The notes: generated from the letters alone by a model not told the origin. A stretch of 64,000 nucleotides of DNA from CATOSD01 sp965226695 (GCA_965226695.1 OZ245405.1:3596001-3660000), one strand, 5' to 3'. Positions 40,954-49,795 are shown, counted from the stretch's first letter. Numbers and translations are program-made.

Positions 40954-43002
40954 CTACGTCGCCGCCGCGGCGAGCCCCTTCAGCACCTGCTCCTGAACGT
41001 GAGCGGGGACGTCGGCGTAGTGCGCGAACTCCAGCGAGAAGCGGCCGCGCGCGCCGGTGAGCGCGCGCACATCCGCTGAGAATCGCTGCACCTCGGCGAG
41101 CGGCGCCTCGGCGGTGACGGTGGAGAAGACGCCGTCGGGCTCCACGCCGTGGACCTGTGCGCGCCGTCCGTTGAGGTCGCTCATCACGTCTCCGAGGTTG
41201 TCGCTCGGCGTGCGGATCACAAGCCGGACGATCGGCTCGAGCAGCTGGGGCCGTGCGTCCAGGATCCCCTGCCTGAGAGCCTGAGACGCGGCAATCTTGA
41301 AGGCCATCTCCGAGGAGTCGACGGAGTGGGACGAGCCGTCGAGCAGCGTCACCCGCAGGTCGACCACCGGCGAGTGGGCGACAGGGCCGTCGGGGAGTGT
41401 CTCAGCGATCCCCTTCTGGACCGCGGGGATGAACTGGCGCGGCACTTTGCCACCGACGACCTTGTGGGCGAACTCGAAGCCGTCGCCCCGCGTCAGCGGT
41501 TCGAGCTGGATGACGACGTGCCCGTACTGGCCGTGACCGCCGGTCTGCTTCCTGTGCTTGTACTCGGCCCGCGCCGGCGCGCTGATCGTCTCCCGGTAGG
41601 GGACGCGCGGCACTGCCATGTCGACGTCGACGCCGAAGTTCTGGGCGAGCCGATCCGCCACATCGGCCACCTGTGCGTCGCCGACCGTGAGCATCACGAG
41701 CTCCGCGGTGTCGGGATCGCGCTCGACGCGAATGGTGGGATCCTGCTCGCGGATGCGCGCGAGGGCGGTCGAGAGCTTGTCGACGTCCGACTTGGTGCGC
41801 GGCTGGATCGCGGTGCGGTAGGTGGGAACGGGGAGCGGGATCGCGGCGGCGCGCACCGCCTCCCCCTCCGTGCCGACGAGCGAGTCACCGGTGAGGGTGT
41901 GCTGGAGTTTGGCGGCGACGCCGATATCGCCGGCAACGAGCTCGGGCACCTCGATCTGCTCCTTCCCCCGCTGGATGTAGAGGTGGCCGAGGCGCTCCGT
42001 CTGGCCGCGCTGCACGTTGAAGGGGTGCGCATCGGCCCTCAGCGTGCCGGAGAGGACGTGCAGAAAGGTGAGGCGCCCGACGAAGGCATCGGCCGTCGTC
42101 TTGAAAACCTGCGCGACGACCGGGCCGTCCTCGCTCGTCACGATTCCATCGGTCTCGGTGGCGTGCGCCCGCCCCAGAGGTGAGGGGGTGTACTGTGCCA
42201 GGGCATCGAGTAGCGCGGCGATCCCCACCCCCTCCTTGGCGGAGGCCGGGACGACCGGGATCACTTCTCCGGCAGCGACCGCCGCGGCGAGCGCGGCAGC
42301 GAGCGCCTCCGGGGTCACCTCCTCCCCCTCCAGGTAGCTGGTCAGGAGATCGTCGTCGGTCTCGGCGACGGCCTCGAGCAGCTGCTCGCGCGCGGCCTCG
42401 ATCTCGTCGGCGAGCTCGACCGGTGCGTCGGCAGCGTCGCCCGTGGTTCCGGTGCGAGCCCGACCGCTCACGAGATCGACGATCCCGGAGAACGCCGACG
42501 CCTGGCCCACCGGCAAAGCGAGCGGCACCAGCCGCTGCCCGAAGCGCCCACGTAGCGAGTCCAGCACGCGCTGGAAGTTGGCGTTCTCGCGATCCATCCG
42601 GTTCACGACGACGAGACGCGGCAGTCCGGAGCGCGCGGCGTGCTCCCAGGCGACCTCCGTCCCGCCCTCGATCCCTGACACGGCGTCCACCGCGAGGAGC
42701 GCGGCGTCGGCCGCATGCACCCCGCAGGCCATGCCGCCCTCGAAGTCCGGCGAGCCGGGGGTGTCGATCAGGTTGACCCGCGTCTCCCCCCACTCGACGG
42801 GGAGCATGGCGAGGGAGATCGAGTAATGGTGCCGGCGCTCGAGCGGGTCGAAGTCGCCGACGGTGTTGCCGGCGTCGACCGATCCCGCCCGGTCGATTGC
42901 ACCCGACTGGAGGAGCATTGCCTCGCCGAGCGTGGTCTTCCCGGCACCGTGGTGCCCGAGAAGAACGACGTTCCGAAGCTGTCCCGAGGCGTAGGCTCGC
43001 AT
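40954..43002 (-). CDS. Elongation factor G-like GTPase (EF-G paralogue)
   Basis: This 682-residue translational GTPase has the full EF-G domain order: G domain with VVLLGHHGAGKTTLGEAML (G1), LIDTPGSPDF (G3) and VVNRMDREN (G4, Arg replacing Lys), then domains II-V including HRKQTGGHGQYGHVVIQLEP and a C-terminal GRRAQVHGVEPDG. G1 reads GHHGAGKT instead of GHVDAGKT, and no ribosomal protein genes flank it, so it is a divergent paralogue (FusA2/EF-G2-like) rather than the principal EF-G. TACGAT on the minus strand 29 nt upstream is a candidate -10. Confidence 0.9.
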   Translation of the reverse strand: MRAYASGQLRNVVLLGHHGAGKTTLGEAMLLQSGAIDRAGSVDAGNTVGDFDPLERRHHYSISLAMLPVEWGETRVNLIDTPGSPDFEGGMACGVHAADAALLAVDAVSGIEGGTEVAWEHAARSGLPRLVVVNRMDRENANFQRVLDSLRGRFGQRLVPLALPVGQASAFSGIVDLVSGRARTGTTGDAADAPVELADEIEAAREQLLEAVAETDDDLLTSYLEGEEVTPEALAAALAAAVAAGEVIPVVPASAKEGVGIAALLDALAQYTPSPLGRAHATETDGIVTSEDGPVVAQVFKTTADAFVGRLTFLHVLSGTLRADAHPFNVQRGQTERLGHLYIQRGKEQIEVPELVAGDIGVAAKLQHTLTGDSLVGTEGEAVRAAAIPLPVPTYRTAIQPRTKSDVDKLSTALARIREQDPTIRVERDPDTAELVMLTVGDAQVADVADRLAQNFGVDVDMAVPRVPYRETISAPARAEYKHRKQTGGHGQYGHVVIQLEPLTRGDGFEFAHKVVGGKVPRQFIPAVQKGIAETLPDGPVAHSPVVDLRVTLLDGSSHSVDSSEMAFKIAASQALRQGILDARPQLLEPIVRLVIRTPSDNLGDVMSDLNGRRAQVHGVEPDGVFSTVTAEAPLAEVQRFSADVRALTGARGRFSLEFAHYADVPAHVQEQVLKGLAAAAT

Positions 43003-43030
43003 CGATGTCCCCCCTGCCGAGTGAGCGGGC

Positions 43031-43036
43031 ATCGTA
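43031..43036 (-). promoter_or_regulatory. Candidate -10 element (TACGAT) for the EF-G paralogue
   Basis: On the minus strand TACGAT is followed by a leader of about 23 nt containing GGGGGGA before the ATG at 43002. The rest of 43037-43316 shows no gene that I can support. Confidence 0.4.
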
Positions 43037-43316
43037 CTGTGCGGCTTGCCGGGCCCACAACGCCGCCGCCGGCCGAGGGCCGGCTCCCCGGGGCGCCTGG
43101 ACGCATCGGTCGCCGGCGCCGCCGGCCCGCGCGCGGGCGGCCATGAATCCGCGGCATCCGCGTCCGTCGTATATCGTGTGGGCGGGTTTGGATGAGGCAC
43201 CGGAGGGGATTCGGCGGCACCCCATCCGCCCCCGCCCATACTACCCTGTGCCGAAGCCGGTGGTCCCGGGGAGCCGGGGTGGCCTTCTCTGTGGCGGCCG
43301 GGCTGCGCGCGTCCTG

Positions 43317-43322
43317 TATGGT
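43317..43322 (+). promoter_or_regulatory. Candidate -10 element (TATGGT), leaderless type
   Basis: TATGGT stands 6 nt before the ATG at 43329 with no ribosome-binding site, the same spacing as at 2038, 15960 and 21792. Confidence 0.4.
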
Positions 43323-43328
43323 GGCGGC

Positions 43329-43496
43329 ATGTGCGACACGGGCGGCGGCCGCCGGTGGTCTTTCAGCGTCGTGTCCAACTGGCACAGCTACGAGGCACCG
43401 TTCCACGTCAAGCTGCGTCTGGTCGCGCGCAACAACTGGCGGAAGATCGTGAACCTGTCGCTCTGCTGCGGACACGGCGGCGAGCCCGGCTGCTGA
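43329..43496 (+). CDS. 55-residue Cys/His-rich small protein
   Basis: A compact protein that begins MCDTGGGRRWSFSVVSNW and ends NLSLCCGHGGEPGC, with four Cys and three His in 55 residues. The terminal CCGHxGEPGC cluster looks like a metal or Fe-S ligand set or a maturation motif. The middle (HSYEAPFHVKLRLVARNNWRK) is basic and aromatic. It has no signal peptide. The ATG follows a -10-like TATGGT by 6 nt, implying leaderless expression. It lies between the divergent EF-G paralogue and an acyl-CoA dehydrogenase. I do not recognise a named family; amino-acid composition argues that it is a true gene. Confidence 0.65.
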   Translation: MCDTGGGRRWSFSVVSNWHSYEAPFHVKLRLVARNNWRKIVNLSLCCGHGGEPGC

Positions 43497-43631
43497 CGGG
43501 CGCCATCGAGCGCGCCCGGTCCGGGCGCGGAGGCGTAGGGCCGAGTCGGTCCGGCCGTCGGCAGGCGGTTCCGCGGCGCGCCGCGACGGATTGGCGACAC
43601 GCTGGCGCAGGCGGCGGGGAGGCGGGACGCA

Positions 43632-44852
43632 ATGGAGTGGCAGGACAGCGCCGCGGAGGCGGCCTTCCGCCGCCGGGTGCGAGACTTCCTCGAGCATGAG
43701 CTCCCGGAGCGCTATCGGGAGCTCGCCACGCATAACCGCATCGTCAGGCGCGTGTGGCAGAAGGATCGCCTCTCCCGAGAGTCCGAGCGACGGGAGACGG
43801 CGCGGCGCTGGGCCGAGTCGCTCGCGCGGCGGGGGTGGTTCGCGCCCCACTGGCCGCGCGAATACGGAGGCGCCGGACTCGGACCCGCGGAGCAGTTCGT
43901 CTTCAACGAGGAGATGGCGCGTGTAGACGCGCCCTCCGTGCAGGGCGTGGGAGTCGGATTCCTCGGCTCCGCCCTGATCATCCACGGCACTGAGGAACAG
44001 AAGCGGACGCACCTGCCGCGCATCCTCGACGGCTCGGTGGTGTGGGCGCAGGGCTTCTCCGAGCCCGGCGCGGGCTCCGATCTCGCCGGCCTCACCACAC
44101 GCGCCGTCCGGGACGGGGACGAATACGTCCTGAACGGCCAGAAGATCTGGACCTCCGACGGGCACGAGGCGGAGTGGATCTGCGTGCTTGCGCGCACCGA
44201 TCCCGATCTCCCGCGTCATCGTGGCGTCTCCTTCGTGCTCGTCGACATGTGGCAGCCGGGGATCGAGCTCCGTCCGCTCATCAACCTGAACTGGCGCCAC
44301 GCCTTCAACGAGACCTTCTTCGACGGTGCGCGCGTTCCCGTCACCAACCGCGTGGGTGACGAGAACCGCGGGTGGTACGTGGCGATGACGGTGCTCGACT
44401 TCGAGCGCTCGAACGTCGCCGGTGCTGTGGAGGCGCGCCGCCTCCTCTCACGCCTGATCGCGAATGCGGGCGGCGAGGGGGCGGACCGCGCGCGGCTCGG
44501 CCGACTCGACTCCGTGCGCCAGCAGATCGCGCAGCGCTGGGTCGAGGCGGAGGTGCTCTACGGCTTCTCCGCCCAGATCATCTCCATAGAGAAGGCCGGC
44601 CGCGTGCCGAACCACGAGGCCTCCGTCTCGAAGGTCTTCGGCTCCGAGCTGGCGCAGGCGATCGCGCGCACGGGCGCCTCCACTTACGGTCTCTACAGCC
44701 TGCTCTGGGATCCCGACGACGCGTACTCCCCGCTGGAGGCCTTCTTTGCGCAGGCGTACGTGGAGAGCCTCTCGCGGACGATCGCCTCGGGGACCTCCGA
44801 GATCCAGCGCAACGTGATCGCCACGCGCGGCCTCGGTCTCCCGCGCGGCTAG
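43632..44852 (+). CDS. Acyl-CoA dehydrogenase
   Basis: This 406-residue FAD flavoenzyme oxidises an acyl-CoA to the 2-enoyl-CoA. The helical N-domain contains GWFAPHWPREYGGAGLGPAEQFVFNEEMAR, then WAQGFSEPGAGSDLAGLTTRAVRDGDEYVLNGQKIWTS with the flavin-binding loop in the beta domain, and a C-terminal helical domain ending SGTSEIQRNVIATRGLGLPRG. It closely resembles the gene at 53951. Substrate chain length is not deducible. A GGGAGG site lies 9 nt before the ATG. Confidence 0.92.
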   Translation: MEWQDSAAEAAFRRRVRDFLEHELPERYRELATHNRIVRRVWQKDRLSRESERRETARRWAESLARRGWFAPHWPREYGGAGLGPAEQFVFNEEMARVDAPSVQGVGVGFLGSALIIHGTEEQKRTHLPRILDGSVVWAQGFSEPGAGSDLAGLTTRAVRDGDEYVLNGQKIWTSDGHEAEWICVLARTDPDLPRHRGVSFVLVDMWQPGIELRPLINLNWRHAFNETFFDGARVPVTNRVGDENRGWYVAMTVLDFERSNVAGAVEARRLLSRLIANAGGEGADRARLGRLDSVRQQIAQRWVEAEVLYGFSAQIISIEKAGRVPNHEASVSKVFGSELAQAIARTGASTYGLYSLLWDPDDAYSPLEAFFAQAYVESLSRTIASGTSEIQRNVIATRGLGLPRG

Positions 44853-44919
44853 CAGGCACGGCGCGGGTCGTTGAGCGGCCACGTGGCGATTCGCCCGGGC
44901 GGGAGCGAGTGCGAGAGCG

Positions 44920-46122
44920 CTACGTCACACGGATCGCGTGGGGCAAGGGCTGGTTGAAAAGGTAGCCCTTCTCGTTGAAGGGAACCTCGTCCGGCTGCGT
45001 CACGCCAGAGGCGTCGGTGGCGCGCGTCAGGATCGTGTGCTCGCCCGGCCCGGCGCTCCAGTCGAACTCGAACCTCACCCACGAGTAGTCGATCTGTGGG
45101 CCCGCGAGGTCCGCGTCGCTCCAGCTCGCGCCGCCGTCCGCGCTCCACTCGACCCTCGCGATCGGGCCGCCCGGCGAGTGGGCATAGCCGTGGAGGCGGT
45201 GGGCGCCGGCGGGTAGCTCGGCGGGCCAGGGCAGCGCGAGGGCGCTCTTGATGGTCTGCTCGGCCACGACCTCGCCCGGAGCGTCGCCCTCGGGCTCATA
45301 GTCGTCCCCGATCAGCACGTACGACGTGGTGTTGTTGCGTGTCCACAGCTGCCGCCGCGAGACGACTACGCGGTCGAGCCATTTGATGCTGCTGCTGCCG
45401 ACCCAGCCCGGCGCGATCGCGCGCAGCGGAAAGCCGTGGTCCTGCGGCAGCGTTTCGCCGTTCATCTCGTACGCGAGCAGCGTGTCGGGGTGCATCGCCT
45501 TCTCGACCGGGAGCACGCGCCGGAAGCCCTGCTCTGGCGCTTCCGTGTCGAGCCCCACGAGCAGTACGCAGACGGCATCGCCGCGGATCCCGGCGAGCGA
45601 CAGCACGTCGCGCAGGGGGACGCCGGTCCACTCAGCATTGGAGACGGCGCCGGTGCCCCACTGTTCGCCGTCCGCCCGCCGCCCGTTCAGTTGCTCGAAC
45701 ATCGCCCGCTGGTTGCCCGCGCATTCCAGGTAGGAGACGAACGTGCGCGGGGGCAGGCGGCGGATCTCGTCGTAGCTCAGCTCCAGCGGAGTGGTGACTG
45801 CGTCGCCCTCGACGAAGAGTCGCCAGTCCCCGGCGTCGACGGCGATGCTGGAGGGCGAGTTGTTGCGCACGAAGAACAGGGTGGTCGGAGTGCGCACGTC
45901 GTCCATCAGCGCGAGCTGAGCCTCAAGGCCCGTGTCGCCGTGCCTGACGAAGGGCTCGCTGTCCTTGAACCAAGGCGGGGCCCGGTGCCCGTCTCCGGCG
46001 CCGCCCTCAAGGTCGACACAGGCGGCCAGTACGGCGCCGCCGCCGCTCGCCGCCATCAGTTCTAGGAAGCGGCGGCGAGTCATGCCCGAGGCGCGGGCGC
46101 GTTGCCAGATCTGCTCGCTCAT
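44920..46122 (-). CDS. Tat-exported sulfite-oxidase-like molybdopterin oxidoreductase
   Basis: This 400-residue protein has a twin-arginine signal TRRRFLELMAASGGG that ends in a lipobox-like VLAAC, so it is exported folded and probably lipid-anchored. The molybdopterin domain carries FVSYLECAGNQRAMF with the Mo-ligand Cys, plus GTGAVSNAEWTGVPLRDVL and DHGFPLRAIAPGWVGSSSIKWL. A Mo-co dimerisation domain of Ig fold follows from about residue 285 (GPIARVEWSADGGASW). Relatives oxidise sulfite or reduce oxidised sulfur compounds. No cytochrome partner is adjacent. Confidence 0.9.
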   Translation of the reverse strand: MSEQIWQRARASGMTRRRFLELMAASGGGAVLAACVDLEGGAGDGHRAPPWFKDSEPFVRHGDTGLEAQLALMDDVRTPTTLFFVRNNSPSSIAVDAGDWRLFVEGDAVTTPLELSYDEIRRLPPRTFVSYLECAGNQRAMFEQLNGRRADGEQWGTGAVSNAEWTGVPLRDVLSLAGIRGDAVCVLLVGLDTEAPEQGFRRVLPVEKAMHPDTLLAYEMNGETLPQDHGFPLRAIAPGWVGSSSIKWLDRVVVSRRQLWTRNNTTSYVLIGDDYEPEGDAPGEVVAEQTIKSALALPWPAELPAGAHRLHGYAHSPGGPIARVEWSADGGASWSDADLAGPQIDYSWVRFEFDWSAGPGEHTILTRATDASGVTQPDEVPFNEKGYLFNQPLPHAIRVT

Positions 46123-46640
46123 CGCCTCTCCGCCCTCACGCTGACCATCCACGCGCCGGCGCCGCGCCGCTCGTAGCGCTCGGGACAACACTCGTCGACG
46201 AAGTGCCGCTGCGTGTGCGACGTGCCCCGAGTTCGGCCGGGTCGTCCCGGCCGGCGTCGTCCCCCTGACGGTGGTTTCGATTCTAGACGCTGCGGTGGCG
46301 TGTGCGCCGGGAGCGTCTTGCGGCGCCCGTTCCCGACGAGACGGCAGACGGCGACATCCTCGAGAAGGAAGCCATGACCGTGTGCAGGTCGCTCCAGAGC
46401 GAGGGATCCACATCGTGGTCGAGCTCTGGCCGCTTGCGCAGCAGCGGTTCCCCGAGGAGTGCGAGGCTGCATCGAGACCTCGGGCGTCGGCGCTCATCCC
46501 CAGTCCTTTCGTCCGTGCGGCGGTTCCGGCTCGCGCCGGACGGCGGCCGCCCGGCAGGCAGTATCGACGCCGGCGTTGCTTGCGGCGAGGGCGACGCGCG
46601 GCCTCGTGGGGTGCTGCGACCCGGAGGTAGGGAGGGCTGA
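46123..46640. other. Gene-free stretch upstream of the oxidoreductase and iron genes
   Basis: About 520 bp with no gene that I can support. It contains a GGCCGGG-TCGT-CCCGGCC hairpin (46235-46252) and otherwise ordinary GC-rich sequence. Short open frames on both strands are Arg/Ala/Ser-rich and look non-coding. It passes abruptly into the AT-rich island at about 46640. Confidence 0.5.
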
Positions 46641-46687
46641 TGGGGTAGACATGGTAGTACTAAGATAGAAAGACAGTCTATACTGTA

Positions 46688-46706
46688 TTAGGATAGCTGT
46701 TAGTAC
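46688..46706 (+). promoter_or_regulatory. DtxR/IdeR-like operator in an AT-rich island
   Basis: TTAGGATAGCTGTTAGTAC matches the DtxR/IdeR box well in its left half (TTAGG-TAGC) and weakly in its right. It lies between a candidate -35 region and TATAAT at 46710-46715, in the most AT-rich stretch of the window. The downstream gene is an iron-type binding protein, making iron-dependent repression plausible. A GTACTAA/TTAGTAC pair and the palindrome ACAGTCTATACTGT (46673-46686) lie in the same island. Confidence 0.5.
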
Positions 46707-46709
46707 AGA

Positions 46710-46715
46710 TATAAT
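46710..46715 (+). promoter_or_regulatory. Consensus -10 element (TATAAT) for the iron-binding protein
   Basis: A perfect TATAAT 28 nt before the ATG at 46743. The transcription start near 46722 leaves a 20-nt leader containing GGAAGGGAAG. Confidence 0.6.
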
Positions 46716-46742
46716 AATGACGTGGGAACGGAAGGGAAGACG

Positions 46743-47819
46743 ATGCTGCGCCTGAAAGTAGCTCGCTTCGCCCGGGAGCGAGGAGGTGCCGTCGGCTGGC
46801 GGCGGCGAAGCCGTCTCGTGGGCATCGGCTGGCTCGTCGCCGCGGCCGTGCTCGCCGCGGCAATGCCCGGCTGCGGCGACGGGGACGAGCAGTCGCTCAT
46901 TGTCTACTCGGGTCGCAGCGCCGAGCTCATCGGCCCGCTCCTCGAGCGCTTCGCGGAGAAGGAGGGGGTCGACGTCCGCGTGCGCTACGCCGGCACCTCG
47001 GAGCTCGCCGCGCTCCTGCTCGAGGAGGGCGATCGCAGCCCAGCGGATCTCTTCATCGCCCAGGACGCGGGGGCGCTCGGCGCGGTGGAGGCTGCCGGCC
47101 TGCTCGCACCCCTCGACGACGAGCTTCTGGCACGCGTCGATCCCACCTTCCGCTCGCGCGCGGGCGCGTGGGTGGGGCTCTCGGGGCGCGCGCGGGTCGT
47201 GGTCTACAACAGGGAGGCCGTCGAGCCCGGCGACCTCCCGGATTCCAGTCTCGACTTCGCCGACCCGCGCTGGAGGGGCCGCATCGGCTGGGCGCCCCAG
47301 AACGGGTCGTTCCAGGCTTGGGTCACTGCGTTCCGCGTGACGCGGGGCGAGGATGTCGCGCGCGCCTGGCTTGAGGCGGTGCACGCGAACGGTGCCGTTG
47401 CCTACCCGAACAACAGCTCGATCGTGCAGGCCGCGGCCGCCGGCGAGATCGATGTCGGCTTCGTGAACCACTACTACCTGCACCGCTTCCTCGCCGAGGA
47501 GGGTGAGTCGTTCGGCGCGCGCAATCACTACACGGCGCCTGGCGACGTCGGGACGCTCGTGAACGTGGCGGGTGCGGCCGTCCTTGAGAGCTCGGGGAAC
47601 CGCGACGGCGCCGAGCGGCTGATCGAGTTCCTGCTCGGCGAGGAGGCGCAGCGCCACTACGCGGAGGAGACCTTCGAGTACCCGCTGATCGCGGGCGTCC
47701 CGAGCGCCGCCTCCCTCCCGAGTATCGCCGACCTGCGGCCGCTCGAAGTGGACCTGAGCCGTCTCGAGGACCTCGAGGCGACCCTGCGTCTGTTGCGGGA
47801 GGTCGGTGTCCTCCAGTAG
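46743..47819 (+). CDS. Iron(III) ABC transporter solute-binding lipoprotein
   Basis: This 358-residue family-1 binding protein resembles FbpA/FutA: QSLIVYSGRSAELIGPLLERF at the N-terminus, ADLFIAQDAGALGAVEAAG, GLSGRARVVVYN, RIGWAPQNGSFQAWVTAFR, and VGFVNHYYLHRFL, which supplies the adjacent tyrosines typical of Fe(III) ligands. The signal ends in a lipobox AMPGCGDG. A GTG at 46722 in frame would add seven residues, but the ATG at 46743 has the better ribosome-binding site. No permease or ATPase follows; the next gene is convergent. The AT-rich, DtxR-box-like promoter suggests induction under iron limitation. Confidence 0.88.
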   Translation: MLRLKVARFARERGGAVGWRRRSRLVGIGWLVAAAVLAAAMPGCGDGDEQSLIVYSGRSAELIGPLLERFAEKEGVDVRVRYAGTSELAALLLEEGDRSPADLFIAQDAGALGAVEAAGLLAPLDDELLARVDPTFRSRAGAWVGLSGRARVVVYNREAVEPGDLPDSSLDFADPRWRGRIGWAPQNGSFQAWVTAFRVTRGEDVARAWLEAVHANGAVAYPNNSSIVQAAAAGEIDVGFVNHYYLHRFLAEEGESFGARNHYTAPGDVGTLVNVAGAAVLESSGNRDGAERLIEFLLGEEAQRHYAEETFEYPLIAGVPSAASLPSIADLRPLEVDLSRLEDLEATLRLLREVGVLQ

Positions 47820-47883
47820 CGGGTCCGGCCCCACCGTGTCCCGCGCCGCGACGGGGGCCTCCCCGGAAGGGAGCACTGCGCCG

Positions 47884-48792
47884 TTACGGCGCTCGGGACA
47901 GCCGCCCCGCGAGCGCGGTGCGCAGGGCGCCCTCGATGGTCGGCTGCCGGTGCTCAAAGCCGAGCGCCCGCAGGCGCCCCGGAACCGCTCGCTGATTGAC
48001 CAGCAGCGCTTCGTCGGCGAATCCCCGCCCGAACTGGAGGCGGAGCACGACGGCCGGCAGCCGCATCACGGCGGGCCGCCTCACGGCGCTGGCGAGAGCC
48101 GCCGTGAACTCGCGGTTCGTGACGGGAGGAGCCACAACGTTCACCGCTCCGGTCATCTCCTCGTCCGTGAGGGCGCGCTCGAAGGCGGCAAGCTGGTCGG
48201 TCACGCTCACCCAGGACATCCACTGCCGCCCGCTTCCGAGCGTCGCACCGAGGCCGAGGCGGAACACCCTCACCAGCCGGTCGAGGAAGGCGGGGCTCTC
48301 GACGACCACGCCGGTTCGTGCCCGCACCACGCGCACGCCCAGCCCCTCGGCCCTCAGCGCCTCCGTCTCCCAGGCCTCGCAGAGATCGGCGAGGAATCCG
48401 GTCCCCTTCCGCGTCTCCTCGCTCAGCTCGGCGTCGCCGCCGTCGCCGTAGTAGCCGGTCGCCGAGGCGCTGATCAGGACCGCCGGCCGTGGCTCCAGCG
48501 TGGCGACGTGCTCGACGAGCGCGCGCGTCGACTCGACGCGGCTCCGCCAGAGGATCTCGCGCCGCGCCGCCGACCAGCGCGCAGTCCCGATCGATGCGCC
48601 ACTCAGGTGCACGACCGCGTCCGTCCCCCGAAGTGCGCCGTCACGGAACCAGCCGCTCGCTGGCTGCCAGTGCGCCCGGGGGTCGTCGGGCTCGCCGCGC
48701 CGCACGCGCAGAACCTCGTGGCCGGCGCTCTCAAGGCGCCCCGCGAGTGCCCCCCCGAGGAAGCCCGAGCTCCCGGTGATCGCAACGCGCAT
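47884..48792 (-). CDS. TIGR01777-family epimerase/SDR protein
   Basis: This 302-residue extended short-chain dehydrogenase-fold protein opens with VAITGSSGFLGGALAGRLESAGHEV (NAD(P)-binding), has VVHLSGASIGTARWSAARREIL, the YxxxK-region equivalent SASATGYYGDGGDAELSEE, and a C-terminal VNVVAPPVTNREFTAALASAVRRPAVMRLPA followed by a DUF1731-like end (RLRALGFEHRQPTIEGALR). This is the YfcH/SDR39U1 group, whose substrate is unknown. It converges with the iron-binding protein gene. Confidence 0.9.
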   Translation of the reverse strand: MRVAITGSSGFLGGALAGRLESAGHEVLRVRRGEPDDPRAHWQPASGWFRDGALRGTDAVVHLSGASIGTARWSAARREILWRSRVESTRALVEHVATLEPRPAVLISASATGYYGDGGDAELSEETRKGTGFLADLCEAWETEALRAEGLGVRVVRARTGVVVESPAFLDRLVRVFRLGLGATLGSGRQWMSWVSVTDQLAAFERALTDEEMTGAVNVVAPPVTNREFTAALASAVRRPAVMRLPAVVLRLQFGRGFADEALLVNQRAVPGRLRALGFEHRQPTIEGALRTALAGRLSRAP

Positions 48793-48900
48793 TGCATCCT
48801 CCTCCCGACTTCCGGAGCGGCGGGGCCGGCAGGGAGGCCGGTCCGCTCGTCCCCGGCTCGCCGGGTCGAGGTTAGCGCAGGCGCGGGGTAGGCGGGGGCC

Positions 48901-49773
48901 CTACGCCCACTGGTCGGTGTTCATCGAGAGCGGCAGCACCTCGATGTAGGCCCCGCCGGTGAGGCGGGGATGGGGGCGCAGGATGCTCCCCGACGGTCCC
49001 GGCGTGCGGGCGACCGCGACGCCGGCGGCCTCCAGGTCGTCGCCGAGCCGGTCCGGGTCGGCGGTCGCCCACGCGACGATGTAGACGCCCTCACCCCCGG
49101 CTGCGGTGTCGAGCTGGAGCGCCGGCATGCGCCCCGCGATGGGGCTCGTCTCGGAGAGCGGGAGCAGCAGTGTGAAGATGCGGCGCGTGCCGAAGCCGAC
49201 CCACTGGGTGGCGAGCGCCGCCGCGGGGATGGTCTGCCGCTCCCCGATGGGTTCCATACCGAAGAGTTCGGCAAAGTTGCGGACGGGCGCGTCGTGGCTC
49301 GTGACGGCGACGCCGATGTGCGAGAGCCGCAGCAGCGAGCCGCCGTCACCGGAGGCCGGCGACTCGCCGGCCGGGGCGTCCCGGATCTCCATGCGCACGC
49401 CGTGCGCGCGCCGAGGATCGGGACGGAGGGCACCCTCATCGGTGCGCTCGAAGCCGACGCCGGCCGCGCGCCAGCGGCTCGCCAGAGCGGCGGCGTCCGC
49501 CGTCTCCCAGACACCGCGGTAGAAGCCCTCGCCCCCGGTGTTGCGCTCCGTTGCCCGCCGGCGCATCGCCTCGTCGAGCGCACCTCCCGCGCGGCTCGGC
49601 TCGACGAGCCTCACGCTTTCGGAGGTGCCGCCGAGCGCCAGCCACCGCGCCCCCTCCGCCTGGTCCTCCCCCGCGGCGAGCTCGCGCATTCCGAGCAACT
49701 GCTCGTAGCCGCGCCGCGCCTCAGCTATCGAGCGCACCGCGACGAGATAGTGCGCCAGACGCAATCCTCCCAT
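48901..49773 (-). CDS. Two-domain VOC family protein
   Basis: The 290-residue protein contains two tandem VOC units. The first starts GLRLAHYLVAVRSIAEARRGYEQLLGM, the second near residue 150 with LLRLSHIGVAVTSHDAPVRNFAELFGM. The latter part has TLLLPLSETSPIAGRM and VYIVAWATADPDRLGDDLEAAGV. The fold accommodates glyoxalase, dioxygenase and lyase chemistry; metal ligands cannot be assigned with confidence. It follows the solute-binding-protein pair on the minus strand, 22 nt after the stop of that gene, so it may share their transcript. Confidence 0.78.
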   Translation of the reverse strand: MGGLRLAHYLVAVRSIAEARRGYEQLLGMRELAAGEDQAEGARWLALGGTSESVRLVEPSRAGGALDEAMRRRATERNTGGEGFYRGVWETADAAALASRWRAAGVGFERTDEGALRPDPRRAHGVRMEIRDAPAGESPASGDGGSLLRLSHIGVAVTSHDAPVRNFAELFGMEPIGERQTIPAAALATQWVGFGTRRIFTLLLPLSETSPIAGRMPALQLDTAAGGEGVYIVAWATADPDRLGDDLEAAGVAVARTPGPSGSILRPHPRLTGGAYIEVLPLSMNTDQWA

Positions 49774-49795
49774 CGCCCCCCCTGTCCGTTCGCCC

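Noticed and set aside
46271..46630. Possible small gene or eroded coding region between the oxidoreductase and iron-binding genes
   Set aside because: All frames are Arg/Ser/Ala-rich, lack ribosome-binding sites and show no domain pattern.
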